The notes beneath the pieces are model-generated. The model saw nothing but the letters and a program-made list of their open reading frames with translations. It was not told where the DNA came from and made no database searches. Shown here in pieces: positions 7,392 to 14,207 of a stretch of DNA of 16,546 bases. Source of the DNA: Deltaproteobacteria bacterium (GTDB taxonomy: Bacteria > Desulfobacterota > Syntrophorhabdia > Syntrophorhabdales > Syntrophorhabdaceae); contig DNYO01000106.1 in NCBI GenBank assembly GCA_003506795.1, positions 1-16,546 on the forward strand, read 5' to 3'. Position numbers and translations under genes: made by a program. Each line of letters begins with the position of its first letter. The first letter of the stretch is position 1.

Positions 7392-8526
7392 CGAGTTCTC
7401 CTTCAACGGAGCCTATCCGGTAATTATACAGCACATCGAGAAAAGGAGACGAATGTAACGGATTCGTGTCCATGCCGAAAAGATGGCTCTTGCAGGCGCA
7501 ATCCGAGCACCCGAAACCCGGCACCGACCAATGGGATATCCGTTTCAGGTCAGCTGCCAGGGCGCACTCTATATCGCTGTCGGTCCTGATCGCGAGGGCC
7601 CTGCAAAAGGTTGCCTTTTCCCGGAGGTAGTCGATATGCCAGAAGAGATTCTTGCGTCTTCTTGCATGGCGTTCCATTCTCTTCGTGAGCGCTCTTTTGG
7701 CTGAGCCGGCGTACAGATAGTAACCCTTCCTGAAAAAAACATTTCCCAGGCCTCCCGTCATGACCACGGCGTCATTGCCGAGTCTCAGAATGAGGATGTA
7801 ACATCCCCTGTCGCGGCTCTTCCTTTCAATTGTCCTCCAGGGAATAACGAGCTTCCTCACATCACGGTCAAGCGAAAGGTCGCTGTTCCACTTAAGCGCC
7901 AGGGCTTCAAGGAAGATCCGGTCCCTGCATTTCAGAAAGGTCTCGGAAAACACGAGGTCGGTATGATATTCGGGCATGAAGTATTGCGCGTAAGGCCACT
8001 GAACCAGGAAAAGGACGCCCGCCCGGATACCCGACGAGGCAAGCCTCATCAGGCCTTCAAGATGACGGCTTCCCCGTCTGGTGACGGCATCGGGGAACAT
8101 GGCGAGCCGGTCACTGAAGAGGGTGCAATTCTTAATCTCCAAAACCATCGTGCGGCCGTCCTTTTCGAGAAGAAAGTCAAACCTGCTTTTACCGAAGGCA
8201 ACCTCCCGCTTTACTATGCGGACATCCTCAAGCCCCGGCACCAGGCCGCTGCCGAGGAGAAATGCGGCGACATCATTCGCCAGGTGCGTGTGGAGAAGAA
8301 TGGGAGTGCCCTCTTTCTCCATGGCCACAACGGTATAGGGCAATTTTACACCCGCTCGATTCTCGGAAAGATACAGCGGACAGTCGGGAAGAAGAAGTTC
8401 CCACAGCCGCCCGGGGTTCGGCAGGTAAGCGTCGGTCATCTTTCCGTCAAGAATGCACCGGACAACAAAACGATTGGGGCGCGCCACGAACAGTGCCCTT
8501 CGAGGTTCTCCCTGGATCATCCGCAT
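7375..8526 (-). CDS. sfsA: SfsA nuclease-like protein fused to a DUF123 (GIY-YIG-like) domain
   Basis: The 383-residue protein joins two domains. Residues 1-230 are SfsA (sugar fermentation stimulation protein, a nucleic-acid-binding protein with a PD-(D/E)xK nuclease fold): LPNPGRLWELLLP (35-47), YTVVAMEKEG, RFDFLLE (115-121, D117), MVLEIKNCTL (127-136, E130 and K132) and MFPDAVTRRGSRHLEGL. Residues about 239-352 match DUF123/COG1833, a GIY-YIG-like family: RGCYILIL, KGYYLYAGSA (267-276), RHARRRKNLFWHIDYL (286-301), IECALA (319-324, E320) and GFGCSDCACKSHLFG (337-351). E. coli SfsA is about 235 residues and lacks the second part. The biological role of the pair is unknown; two nucleic-acid-cutting folds suggest DNA or RNA processing. 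Two ATGs (8526, 8520) are possible starts, neither with a Shine-Dalgarno. Confidence 0.9.
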   Translation of the reverse strand: MRMIQGEPRRALFVARPNRFVVRCILDGKMTDAYLPNPGRLWELLLPDCPLYLSENRAGVKLPYTVVAMEKEGTPILLHTHLANDVAAFLLGSGLVPGLEDVRIVKREVAFGKSRFDFLLEKDGRTMVLEIKNCTLFSDRLAMFPDAVTRRGSRHLEGLMRLASSGIRAGVLFLVQWPYAQYFMPEYHTDLVFSETFLKCRDRIFLEALALKWNSDLSLDRDVRKLVIPWRTIERKSRDRGCYILILRLGNDAVVMTGGLGNVFFRKGYYLYAGSAKRALTKRMERHARRRKNLFWHIDYLREKATFCRALAIRTDSDIECALAADLKRISHWSVPGFGCSDCACKSHLFGMDTNPLHSSPFLDVLYNYRIGSVEGELDDGDD

Positions 8527-8531
8527 GAGGG

Positions 8532-8540
8532 ATTATACCA
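8532..8540 (-). promoter_or_regulatory. Extended -10 promoter of sfsA, predicting a leaderless mRNA
   Basis: On the minus strand TGG (8540-8538) is followed directly by a perfect TATAAT (8537-8532), an extended -10 element. The -35 position is weak (TGGAAG). Only CCCTC separates the -10 box from the sfsA ATG at 8526, so transcription should begin at or beside the A of that ATG. Confidence 0.6.
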
Positions 8541-8616
8541 GATAGCGACTCCAGCTTCCAGGTTTCGGGCCGATCCAAACCTTACCCTAACCGAAGCCGG
8601 AAAACGTTTGTCCCGG

Positions 8617-8645
8617 TTGCTTTTTTCTTCAAAGGAGATTATTGT
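8617..8645 (+). promoter_or_regulatory. Possible promoter of pldA
   Basis: TTGCTT (8617-8622) is separated by 17 bases from TATTGT (8640-8645), each four of six to consensus. The predicted start is about 8652, which leaves a leader of about 30 bases containing the GGAGG before pldA. This is the best pair in the divergent gap, but it is weak. Confidence 0.35.
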
Positions 8646-8680
8646 CTTTCTACGAAAGCAAGAAAAGAAGTGGAGGATAA

Positions 8681-9751
8681 ATGCGGCAACATGGGTATGT
8701 CCGTCCCGTGTATATACCACTCGTGGCAGTCTTGCTGACGGCGATGACGGTTGTGATCCTGCAACCTCATGCCCTTGCCGCCGCCGCGGACAAGATCGCC
8801 GAGTGTGCTTCGGTAGAGGACGACACCGCCAGGCTGGAATGTTACGACAGTCTGGCCGGCAGAAGGACACAAAAAACGCAGCAACCTTCCGGTGCCCCGG
8901 TACCGGAACAATCTCCTAAAACCGCTTCCCCCGCCGGGGATGATCGAACAGCACGGGATCAATCGGTTATGAGCAGGCAATGGGACCTCGACGAAGCGAA
9001 CCGGGCGCACCGGTTCGTCATCAGGTCATACCGTCCCAACTATGTTCTTCCGCTGGCATACAACACCTCTCCCAACATGGATGCGAGCCTTGACGTCGAC
9101 CCGAATGCCAAGGCCCAGAATACGGAGGTCAAGTTTCAAATAAGCTTCAAGGTAAAACTCTGGGAGGACATCCTGGGGAAAGATATGGACCTCTGGTTCG
9201 CTTACACACAACTCGCATTCTGGCAACTCTACAACTCGGAATTTTCCGCCCCTTTCCGTGAGACCAATTACGAACCCGAGTTGCTCCTGAACTTTCGGAC
9301 CAACTACGATCTTCTGGGCCTCAAAGGAAGGATAATCAACCTAGGACTCAACCATCAATCGAACGGCAGGTCCCAGCCCTTGTCCCGAAGCTGGAACCGG
9401 ATCGTTGCAAACTTCGGCTTCGAACGGGACAGATTCAATCTGCTCCTGAAGACATGGTACAGGATCCCGGAAAAAGCAAAGGATGACGACAACCCCGACA
9501 TCGACAGGTATCTCGGATACGGTGAACTCTGGGGTTACTATTTCTTGAACAAACACAGGTTCGCTGCCATGGTGCGCAACAACTTACGACCCGCGGACAA
9601 CAGGGGCGCGATACAATTGGAATGGAGTTTTCCGCTTATCGAGCGAATCAGCGGTTACGTGCAGTACTTCAACGGTTACGGCGAAAGTCTTCAAGATTAT
9701 AACAAGAGCGTGAACCGTTTCAGCATAGGCTTCATGGTCACGGATTGGTAA
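8681..9751 (+). CDS. pldA: Outer-membrane phospholipase A (OMPLA)
   Basis: OMPLA is a calcium-dependent dimeric beta-barrel that hydrolyses acyl chains of phospholipids misplaced in the outer leaflet of the outer membrane. The 356-residue protein has a signal peptide (about 1-36, hydrophobic core IPLVAVLLTAMTVVIL, then ALAAAA). A linker of about 70 residues with ECASVEDDTARLECYD and a proline-rich stretch follows, then the barrel from about 110. The signature blocks are YTQLAFWQLYN (175-185), PFRETNYEPE (191-200) and LNHQSNGRSQPLSRSWNR (223-240). H225, S227 and N239 match the E. coli catalytic triad H142, S144, N156, and S235 matches a calcium ligand. The chain ends in W356, as outer-membrane barrels often do. 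GGAGG precedes the ATG. It is divergent from sfsA. Identification is secure. Confidence 0.95.
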   Translation: MRQHGYVRPVYIPLVAVLLTAMTVVILQPHALAAAADKIAECASVEDDTARLECYDSLAGRRTQKTQQPSGAPVPEQSPKTASPAGDDRTARDQSVMSRQWDLDEANRAHRFVIRSYRPNYVLPLAYNTSPNMDASLDVDPNAKAQNTEVKFQISFKVKLWEDILGKDMDLWFAYTQLAFWQLYNSEFSAPFRETNYEPELLLNFRTNYDLLGLKGRIINLGLNHQSNGRSQPLSRSWNRIVANFGFERDRFNLLLKTWYRIPEKAKDDDNPDIDRYLGYGELWGYYFLNKHRFAAMVRNNLRPADNRGAIQLEWSFPLIERISGYVQYFNGYGESLQDYNKSVNRFSIGFMVTDW

Positions 9752-9797
9752 TAAGACACGGTTCAAGTTTCAAGGAAAAAGACATGGAGTTGCACTT

Positions 9798-10214
9798 TTA
9801 AAATCTCCATTCTTCGAGATTTTCCCGGTTGAGGGCGTTGAACCTCTTGCGGTCGTATTTCAGAAGTATCTTGCAGACGATGAAGGCGGGAATTATCGAG
9901 CTGCACAGGGACAGAACGATACCCCACCCGAGGGCAAGATAGAACAATGCGAAAGCGGCGGCCATGACAAGGATAAACGCGAATGAATGATCGCGCTCGT
10001 CGAACTTGCCATCAATGAGAAGCTTCATCTTCAGGGGTTTTTGACACAGGGAACAATACATGACTTCCTTGTATCCGCCGCCGGCGGCGCTCATGACCCG
10101 TCCGGTGACCGCGTCGGAAAAGGTTGTCCCTGAGGCCAGATGCATCAGTGTACTGTCCTTGGGGAGTTTGGTGAAACAGTTAGGACACCTGAAAAAGGGG
10201 TTTACTTTTCCCAT
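9798..10214 (-). CDS. Small zinc-ribbon membrane protein of unknown function
   Basis: I do not recognise a named family. The 138-residue protein starts with a putative zinc ribbon: CPNC at about 10-13 and CSLC at about 54-57, forty residues apart and suited to bind one metal ion. A hydrophobic region follows (about 78-115: FAFILVMAAAFALFYLALGW, then IVLSLCSSIIPAFIVCKILL) that makes one helical hairpin or two membrane helices. The charged tail ends EEWRF. The ATG at 10214 has GGGAGG upstream. The gene converges on pldA and diverges from the DUF1460 gene. The domain order (ribbon, then two helices) suggests a membrane-anchored sensor or assembly factor, but that is only a guess. Confidence 0.7.
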   Translation of the reverse strand: MGKVNPFFRCPNCFTKLPKDSTLMHLASGTTFSDAVTGRVMSAAGGGYKEVMYCSLCQKPLKMKLLIDGKFDERDHSFAFILVMAAAFALFYLALGWGIVLSLCSSIIPAFIVCKILLKYDRKRFNALNRENLEEWRF

Positions 10215-10274
10215 CGCCGTATCCTCCCAAGTATATCCCGCCGGAAAAACATCTGCAAGAGGAAGAATCGATGC

Positions 10275-10304
10275 CTGTCACTCTTACGTGCATTGTGATA
10301 GAAT
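10275..10304 (+). promoter_or_regulatory. Possible promoter of the DUF1460 gene
   Basis: CTGTCA (10275-10280) and TAGAAT (10299-10304) are 18 bases apart and match consensus at four and five of six positions. The predicted start near 10311 gives a leader of about 40 bases that contains AAAGGAGG (10335-10342). Confidence 0.45.
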
Positions 10305-10350
10305 AGCTGTCACCGAGGCATTTTTCAAGGTTGCAAAGGAGGATCGGCCT

Positions 10351-11088
10351 GTGTATGAAAAAACCAGGATTACGCTCGGGGCCTGGTCTCAAGCCCGCAT
10401 CGACAAACTGCTCGTTCAGGCCTCCAGGATTGACGGCGCAGGCTCGCGGATAGCATTTCTTTCACGACATTTTCTCGATACGCCCTATGGAGAATCGACA
10501 CTTATCGGAAGCGATGGGGTGCCGGAAGAACTGGTCGTAAATCTGGCGGCGCTCGATTGTTTTACCTTCATCGATTATATTGAGGCCATGCGGCTTGCGT
10601 CTTCATTCGCTGAATTCCTGAAACGGCTGAGAGAGATCCGCTACAGAGAGGGCGTCGTTTCATACGTCAGCCGCAATCATTTCTTCACCGACTGGAAGGA
10701 ATTCAACGGACGTCTTGTCAGTGATGTTACCGCCATGATAGGCCGGGAACGGACACGGCAAAGCTCGAAGACCCTCAACCGAAAAACGGACGGAAGCTTG
10801 TTCCTTGAAGGCATCCCGGCTCGGAGTCGGGCCGTGGACTACATACCTTCGACGACGATCGATCAGGATCTTGTCGATCGATTGCATAATGGCGATTATA
10901 CCGGGATTTATACCGACACCGATGGGCTTGATGTATCGCACGTCGGGATCGTTATCAAGGAGAGTACGAGAGTATACCTGCGTCACGCCTCGTCGGCAGG
11001 TGCATCTCGCAGGGTGATAGATCAACTGTTCGGGGACTACGTAAAAGAAAAGCCCGGGGTCGTGGTGCTCAGACCCCGAACGATATAG
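10351..11088 (+). CDS. DUF1460 family amidase (NlpC/P60-like fold), probably cytoplasmic
   Basis: DUF1460 proteins are NlpC/P60-related cysteine hydrolases; a characterised member is an N-acetylmuramoyl-L-alanine amidase acting on anhydro-muropeptides (recalled from the literature). Seen here are FLDTPYGESTLIG (41-53), NLAALDCFTFIDYIEAM (64-80) with the probable nucleophile C70, YVSRNHFFTDW (105-115), DVSHVGIVI (194-202) with the probable base H197, YLRHASS (209-215) and the end VVLRPRTI. The start is GTG at 10351, with AAAGGAGG eight bases upstream. Upstream codons in the same frame overlap the opposite-strand gene and do not look like protein. The 245-residue product has no signal peptide, unlike an exported wall hydrolase. 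With ampG nearby it may take the place of AmpD in recycling; that is inference. Confidence 0.87.
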   Translation: MYEKTRITLGAWSQARIDKLLVQASRIDGAGSRIAFLSRHFLDTPYGESTLIGSDGVPEELVVNLAALDCFTFIDYIEAMRLASSFAEFLKRLREIRYREGVVSYVSRNHFFTDWKEFNGRLVSDVTAMIGRERTRQSSKTLNRKTDGSLFLEGIPARSRAVDYIPSTTIDQDLVDRLHNGDYTGIYTDTDGLDVSHVGIVIKESTRVYLRHASSAGASRRVIDQLFGDYVKEKPGVVVLRPRTI

Positions 11089-11141
11089 ACCCCTTTCGGG
11101 CTTTCCGCGGAATGTGTTGATTCAGCGAATATTATGAAGAA

Positions 11142-11169
11142 GGTCCGGCCGGAACCGGACCCTTTCTTT
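11142..11169. terminator. Bidirectional terminator between the DUF1460 gene and csp
   Basis: GGTCCGG (11142-11148), loop CCGGAA, CCGGACC (11155-11161) form a 7-bp GC-rich hairpin. It is followed by CTTTCTTT on the plus strand and by TTCTTC on the minus strand. It lies between two convergent genes and could serve both. Confidence 0.65.
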
Positions 11170-11175
11170 CCGTTC

Positions 11176-11376
11176 CTATAATTTGGTTACGTTTGCCGCC
11201 TGAAGTCCTTTGGGACCCTTGACGACGTCAAAGTTGACTTCCTGGCCTTCCGCAAGGGTTTTGAAACCGGAGTCCTGGATTGCTGAGTAGTGAACGAAAA
11301 CGTCCACACCGTCATCCTGAGTGATAAAACCAAAACCTTTGGACTCATTGAACCACTTCACAGTTCCTTTTGCCAT
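11176..11376 (-). CDS. csp: Cold-shock domain protein (CspA family)
   Basis: This is a 66-residue single OB-fold protein that binds single-stranded RNA or DNA and acts as an RNA chaperone. The start is the ATG at 11376 (MAKGTVKWFNESKGFGFI), preceded by AGGAGGG. A longer frame from 11463 is leader sequence. RNP1 (KGFGFI) and RNP2 (VFVHYSAI) are both present, followed by GQEVNFDVVKGPKGLQAANV. The predicted mRNA has a leader of about 110 bases, as cold-inducible csp genes often do, but the sequence alone does not show that this one responds to cold. Confidence 0.97.
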   Translation of the reverse strand: MAKGTVKWFNESKGFGFITQDDGVDVFVHYSAIQDSGFKTLAEGQEVNFDVVKGPKGLQAANVTKL

Positions 11377-11494
11377 CTTACTAAAGCCCTCCTTGTTAAT
11401 ATTTTTTTTTGAAGGTAACGGAACTGTGTCGTGTAGATGCTCGGGCGAAACGCAATTCATCACTACTGACAGCGACTTCCGAAACTTCGTTGTC

Positions 11495-11523
11495 AGTATC
11501 CCACAGTATCAAAAAGCTGTCAA
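11495..11523 (-). promoter_or_regulatory. Promoter of csp with dyad over the -10 box and start site
   Basis: On the minus strand a perfect TTGACA (11523-11518) is followed after 17 bases by GATACT (11500-11495), with TG at the extended -10 position. Transcription should begin near 11488, 112 bases before the csp ATG. An inverted repeat, ACTGACA (11497-11491) and TGTCAGT (11471-11465) on the minus strand, spans the -10 box and start site and could be an operator. Confidence 0.65.
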
Positions 11524-11590
11524 TGAATTTTATGAACAAATTTTAATCGAAAAAATCCCACCGAAAAATGCCCTCTCCGGCTTGACTTCA

Positions 11591-12877
11591 TCAGGATGTT
11601 TTGACCGCATCCAGGGCGACAATTTCCCTTTTCAGATAGAGCACAAGCAGCAATCCAGGCAGGGCCGCCACCGTGGTAAGGAGGAAGAAATTCGCCCATC
11701 CGACATAGGACACGATGTAACCCGATGTCGGAGATATGACGACGCGCCCCAGGACGGCGAGCGACGACAAAAGGGCGAATTGCGTGGCACTGAAACGCTT
11801 GTTGCACAGCGCCATGACAAAAGCGACAAACGCCGTCGATCCCATCCCTCCGGCGAGGTTTTCAAAGGCGACGGCAACGATCATGGCAGTATAGCTCTTC
11901 CCGACGATGGCCAGCACCATGAAGGAAAGGTTCGACACCATCTGAAGGATGCCGAAATACCACAAAGACCTGAAAAGCCCCATCTTCACCATCAGCGTGC
12001 CCCCGAACAGCGCTCCCACGATGGTGGCCACGAGGCCCATCCCCTTGTTTATGGTTCCGACATCCGTGGGCGTAAAATTCACACCCCGTATCAGGAAGGC
12101 CGTTGAAAGGGCCCCGGCGTATGCGTCACCCAGTTTGTAAAGAATGATGAAGAGGATAATGATGATGGCCGATTTGCGCGAAAAGAAATCTTTCAGGGGA
12201 CCCCAGACGGCCTCCTGCATGGTCCTGGGCGGTACAATGTGATGGTCCGGCTCCCGCCCGGTAAAAGCACCGAGCATCCCGAAAATCATGAAAAGCGCCA
12301 TAAAAAAATAGGTCTTCTGCCACCCTATGATGTCGGACATGATAAGGGCCAGCGCCCCGGCGACAAGCATGGCTATCCTGTAGCCGAATATGAAGACTGC
12401 CACGCCTATTCCCCGTTCTTTTTGGGGAAGCACATCTGTACGGTAGGCGTCGATAACGATGTCCTGTGACGCGGAAAAGAAGGCGACACCAAGCGCAATG
12501 GCGGCAAGTGCAAGAGGCATTCTGCCGGGAGAGGTCAGGGCCATGACGGCGATGCCCAAAAGCAGAAGCACTTGCATGGAAACGATCCAACCGCGGCGCC
12601 TTCCCAGCCATGGCGGAACGAACCTGTCCATAAAGGGGGACCAGATAAACTTGAGCGTATAGGGAACCCCTACCAGGGAAAAGATACCGATGGTCTTTAT
12701 GTCGATGCCTGTCATGGTCAACCACGCCTGAAGAGTCCCCGCGGTTAAAGGCAGGGGCAGGCCGGAGGCAAAACCGAGAAGGATCATCACCACCATCCGG
12801 CGATTCGTGAATACCTGCAGATAGGCTGAATCCCTGAGCTTGTTCACGAAACCCGACCTTGCACTGTTATCGTTCAC
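11591..12877 (-). CDS. ampG: AmpG-type muropeptide permease (major facilitator superfamily)
   Basis: AmpG imports GlcNAc-anhydroMurNAc and its peptides from the periplasm for cell-wall recycling. The 428-residue protein has about 12 hydrophobic segments and the family blocks GFASGLPLPLTAGTLQAWL (35-53), VDIKTIG-like GIDIKTIGIFSLVGVPYTLKF (57-77), WSPFMDRF (79-86), LGRRRGW (91-97) and FFSASQDIVIDAYRTD (133-148). The start is GTG at 12877, with GAGGG upstream; the N-terminus runs from there into the first helix as in AmpG. It lies downstream of the glyoxalase-like gene with a gap that holds a small disrupted frame. No AmpD or NagZ is visible in the window, but a DUF1460 amidase is. Confidence 0.92.
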   Translation of the reverse strand: MNDNSARSGFVNKLRDSAYLQVFTNRRMVVMILLGFASGLPLPLTAGTLQAWLTMTGIDIKTIGIFSLVGVPYTLKFIWSPFMDRFVPPWLGRRRGWIVSMQVLLLLGIAVMALTSPGRMPLALAAIALGVAFFSASQDIVIDAYRTDVLPQKERGIGVAVFIFGYRIAMLVAGALALIMSDIIGWQKTYFFMALFMIFGMLGAFTGREPDHHIVPPRTMQEAVWGPLKDFFSRKSAIIIILFIILYKLGDAYAGALSTAFLIRGVNFTPTDVGTINKGMGLVATIVGALFGGTLMVKMGLFRSLWYFGILQMVSNLSFMVLAIVGKSYTAMIVAVAFENLAGGMGSTAFVAFVMALCNKRFSATQFALLSSLAVLGRVVISPTSGYIVSYVGWANFFLLTTVAALPGLLLVLYLKREIVALDAVKTS

Positions 12878-12972
12878 AGAACCCTCTTTGCAGACAGAAT
12901 GGTAAAGCTTCGAAAACGGCAGTCTGACGCGACGATCGGGTCACGATCTCATCGAAACGAGGCACTGCCGAT

Positions 12973-13114
12973 CTAGAGTCCCAGCCCGTCGCTGATCTCA
13001 AGCATTGCGGCGATGGACAATTCGGCAAACTCTTTGAGAGGTATGCCGATGGCCTCGCATTCCATAATGATCTCCCCGATCCTTGAGCAACCTATCGGCC
13101 TCATCTCTGGTCAT
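12973..13114 (-). pseudogene. Tiny reading frame with an apparent one-base frameshift
   Basis: Between the glyoxalase-like gene and ampG, AGGAG stands 9 bases before an ATG at 13114 that reads MTRDEADRLLK, a normal-looking start. Reading on in that frame gives unlikely sequence. Skipping one base near 13081 gives IGEIIMECEAIGIPLKEF followed by AELSIAAMLEISDGLGL and a TAG at 12973, which looks like real amphipathic protein. The combined product would be 46 residues. An intact alternative is an ATG at 13104 in the second frame (43 residues), but it lacks a good ribosome-binding site. I do not recognise the protein. The cause may be a sequencing error, decay or a programmed shift. Confidence 0.45.
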
Positions 13115-13130
13115 ACCGGTCGTCTCCTGT

Positions 13131-13562
13131 TCAGCGGCCTTTTTCAAGAAGCTCAATGAGAAGCCGATTGGGCAAAAGGAAGAAAGATATCCTCGTCACA
13201 CCATCGCAGGTGCGACCCAGGTTCTCGTCGTAGGCCGTGCAGTCCGTTGGCGGCGAAACCATTTTGAAACCTTGTTCCTCAAGTCTCTTCGAGACCTGTT
13301 CGATGTCATCGACTTCGAAGCAGAGGTGGTGCAGGCCGCCGCCGGTTCTTTTCAGAAAATTGTACACCGCCGACCTGTCGTCCACCGGTTCGAGCACTTC
13401 AAGGTAGATATCTTCCTTCTGCCCGACAGACACAAAGGAGGCATTGACGTTCTTGTCGTAATCAGGGACGGGCCTCGTGGCGTCAGCAAAACCGATAGTC
13501 TTCAAAACCGTGATGAATTCATCGATACTCCCGACAACAAAGCCGATGTGGTCAAGCTTCAT
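13131..13562 (-). CDS. VOC superfamily protein, methylmalonyl-CoA epimerase-like
   Basis: This 143-residue protein has the two-repeat fold of the glyoxalase/bleomycin-resistance/dioxygenase superfamily and is closest in pattern to methylmalonyl-CoA epimerase. It opens MKLDHIGFVV with H5, has YLEVLEPV (53-60), GGLHHLCFEVDDIE (75-88) with H78/H79, and ends LLIELLEKGR with E137. These are the usual positions of metal ligands. The closest known function is (R)/(S)-methylmalonyl-CoA epimerisation in propionate metabolism, but no mutase is in the window, so only the superfamily is firm. The ATG at 13562 has a GGAGG about 12 bases away. It probably heads a unit that runs to ampG. Confidence 0.82.
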   Translation of the reverse strand: MKLDHIGFVVGSIDEFITVLKTIGFADATRPVPDYDKNVNASFVSVGQKEDIYLEVLEPVDDRSAVYNFLKRTGGGLHHLCFEVDDIEQVSKRLEEQGFKMVSPPTDCTAYDENLGRTCDGVTRISFFLLPNRLLIELLEKGR

Positions 13563-13747
13563 AGGCGCTGGCAGCCTCCGCGGATATATTAACCGACAAC
13601 AACTGTGATTGCCACCCTAAAAACGGGCTGGAATTGAAAGGCAGGTTGAACGTCTGCTAATGAAGACAAGAACAGGCCCTGCAGGACCCGGATGACCTGC
13701 ACGACCTGTCAACAGCAGAACTAAACTTTGTGTTCACCAGATAAACA

Positions 13748-13777
13748 CCAACGCCCGGGGGTTGTCCCGGGCGTTGG
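13748..13777 (-). terminator. Perfect 12-bp hairpin, likely terminator of the 64-residue gene
   Basis: CCAACGCCCGGG (13748-13759), a 6-base loop and CCCGGGCGTTGG (13766-13777) form a perfect stem 17 bases after the stop of the small minus-strand gene. On that strand TGTTTAT follows, a poor T tract, so it may also act to stabilise the RNA 3' end. The rest of 13563-13747 shows no gene; it has only the short direct repeat GACCTG-NNN-GACCTG. Confidence 0.6.
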
Positions 13778-13794
13778 CCTGACTGTCCGTTTAC

Positions 13795-13989
13795 TTACAT
13801 GTTTGCACATCTGGTCGTCTGAACAGTCATCCCCTCCTCGTCTATGACTTCCATTCTCAGTATAGGAAATCGTGTGACGTTGAAATCCTGAGCGGCGCAT
13901 ATGGGAAAATTGTTTCTGTTGAGGAACCAATCGCCCAATTTGGGTTTTCTCACTTCACCCGTAACAATGAACCTGATCTCGCGTATCAT
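13795..13989 (-). CDS. 64-residue protein of unknown function
   Basis: I do not recognise this protein by name. It starts at an ATG at 13989 with AAGGAGG eight bases upstream and ends just before a strong hairpin, so it looks like a complete single-gene transcript. The sequence IREIRFIVTGEVRKPKLGDWFLN is followed by NNFPICAAQDFNVTRFPILRMEVIDEEG and an end rich in threonine and cysteine. It has the alternating pattern of a small all-beta domain; a similar plan (TGE.R.P..GDWYL, then RYPIL) occurs in short hypothetical proteins of other bacteria as I remember them. No signal peptide, membrane helix or DNA-binding helix is evident. Two cysteines (about 31 and 62) could bind metal. Reality as a gene is likely; function is open. 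Confidence 0.7.
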   Translation of the reverse strand: MIREIRFIVTGEVRKPKLGDWFLNRNNFPICAAQDFNVTRFPILRMEVIDEEGMTVQTTRCANM

Positions 13990-14097
13990 CGCAATCGCCT
14001 CCTTTTTTGTACGCCCCCCTCACGCCTTCCCCATTAACCTCTCGGAGACGTATCAGCAGCTGCATTACTCCAGCCACCCCCTGTGTCTATTTATCTT

Positions 14098-14126
14098 TAT
14101 ATATATGAGAAGCGCTTCCTTGGAAA
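14098..14126 (-). promoter_or_regulatory. Weak candidate promoter of the 64-residue gene, with a palindrome in the spacer
   Basis: On the minus strand TTTCCA (14126-14121) and TATATA (14103-14098) are 17 bases apart, each four of six to consensus. A 10-base perfect palindrome GAAGCGCTTC (14109-14118) lies in the spacer, where a repressor could bind. The region from here to 13990 holds no other feature I can support. Confidence 0.3.
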
Positions 14127-14147
14127 TGACATCGATCACAATTCGAT

Positions 14148-14182
14148 AAAAAAAGAGGGCGAACCAGTCAGGTCCGCTCTCT
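14148..14182 (-). terminator. Rho-independent terminator of the glutamate-synthase-like gene
   Basis: On the minus strand AGAGAGCGGACC, loop TGACT, GGTTCGCCCTCT form a 12-bp stem with one mismatch and one G-T pair (14182-14154). A run of seven Ts follows directly. It stands 25 bases after the stop codon at 14208. Confidence 0.9.
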
Positions 14183-14207
14183 TCGAGTCTTCTTCCTCTT
14201 GCCGGGA

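Noticed and set aside
9784..9823. Inverted repeats ATGGAG/CTCCAT and AAAATCTC/GAGATTTT as a pldA terminator
   Set aside because: The stems are short and AT-rich, no T tract follows, and the second lies in the coding end of the opposite gene.
10230..10258. TTGCAG-17-TATACT as promoter of the zinc-ribbon gene
   Set aside because: The predicted start of transcription would fall inside the gene's own Shine-Dalgarno, and the -35 match is poor.
10060..10350. N-terminal extension of the DUF1460 protein
   Set aside because: It overlaps the opposite-strand zinc-ribbon gene, lacks any family or signal-peptide character, and the GTG at 10351 has a strong ribosome-binding site.
11401..11410. A run of nine Ts (As on the csp strand) as a terminator of ampG
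   Set aside because: It lies in the csp leader just before the ribosome-binding site and no hairpin precedes it on either strand.
13691..13712. Direct repeat GACCTG-NNN-GACCTG as an operator
   Set aside because: It is only six bases long, stands in a region without a recognisable promoter, and is likely to be chance.
13901..14149. Plus-strand frame of 82 residues over the small gene and its leader
   Set aside because: No ribosome-binding site and no protein-like pattern; it is a shadow of the minus-strand gene.
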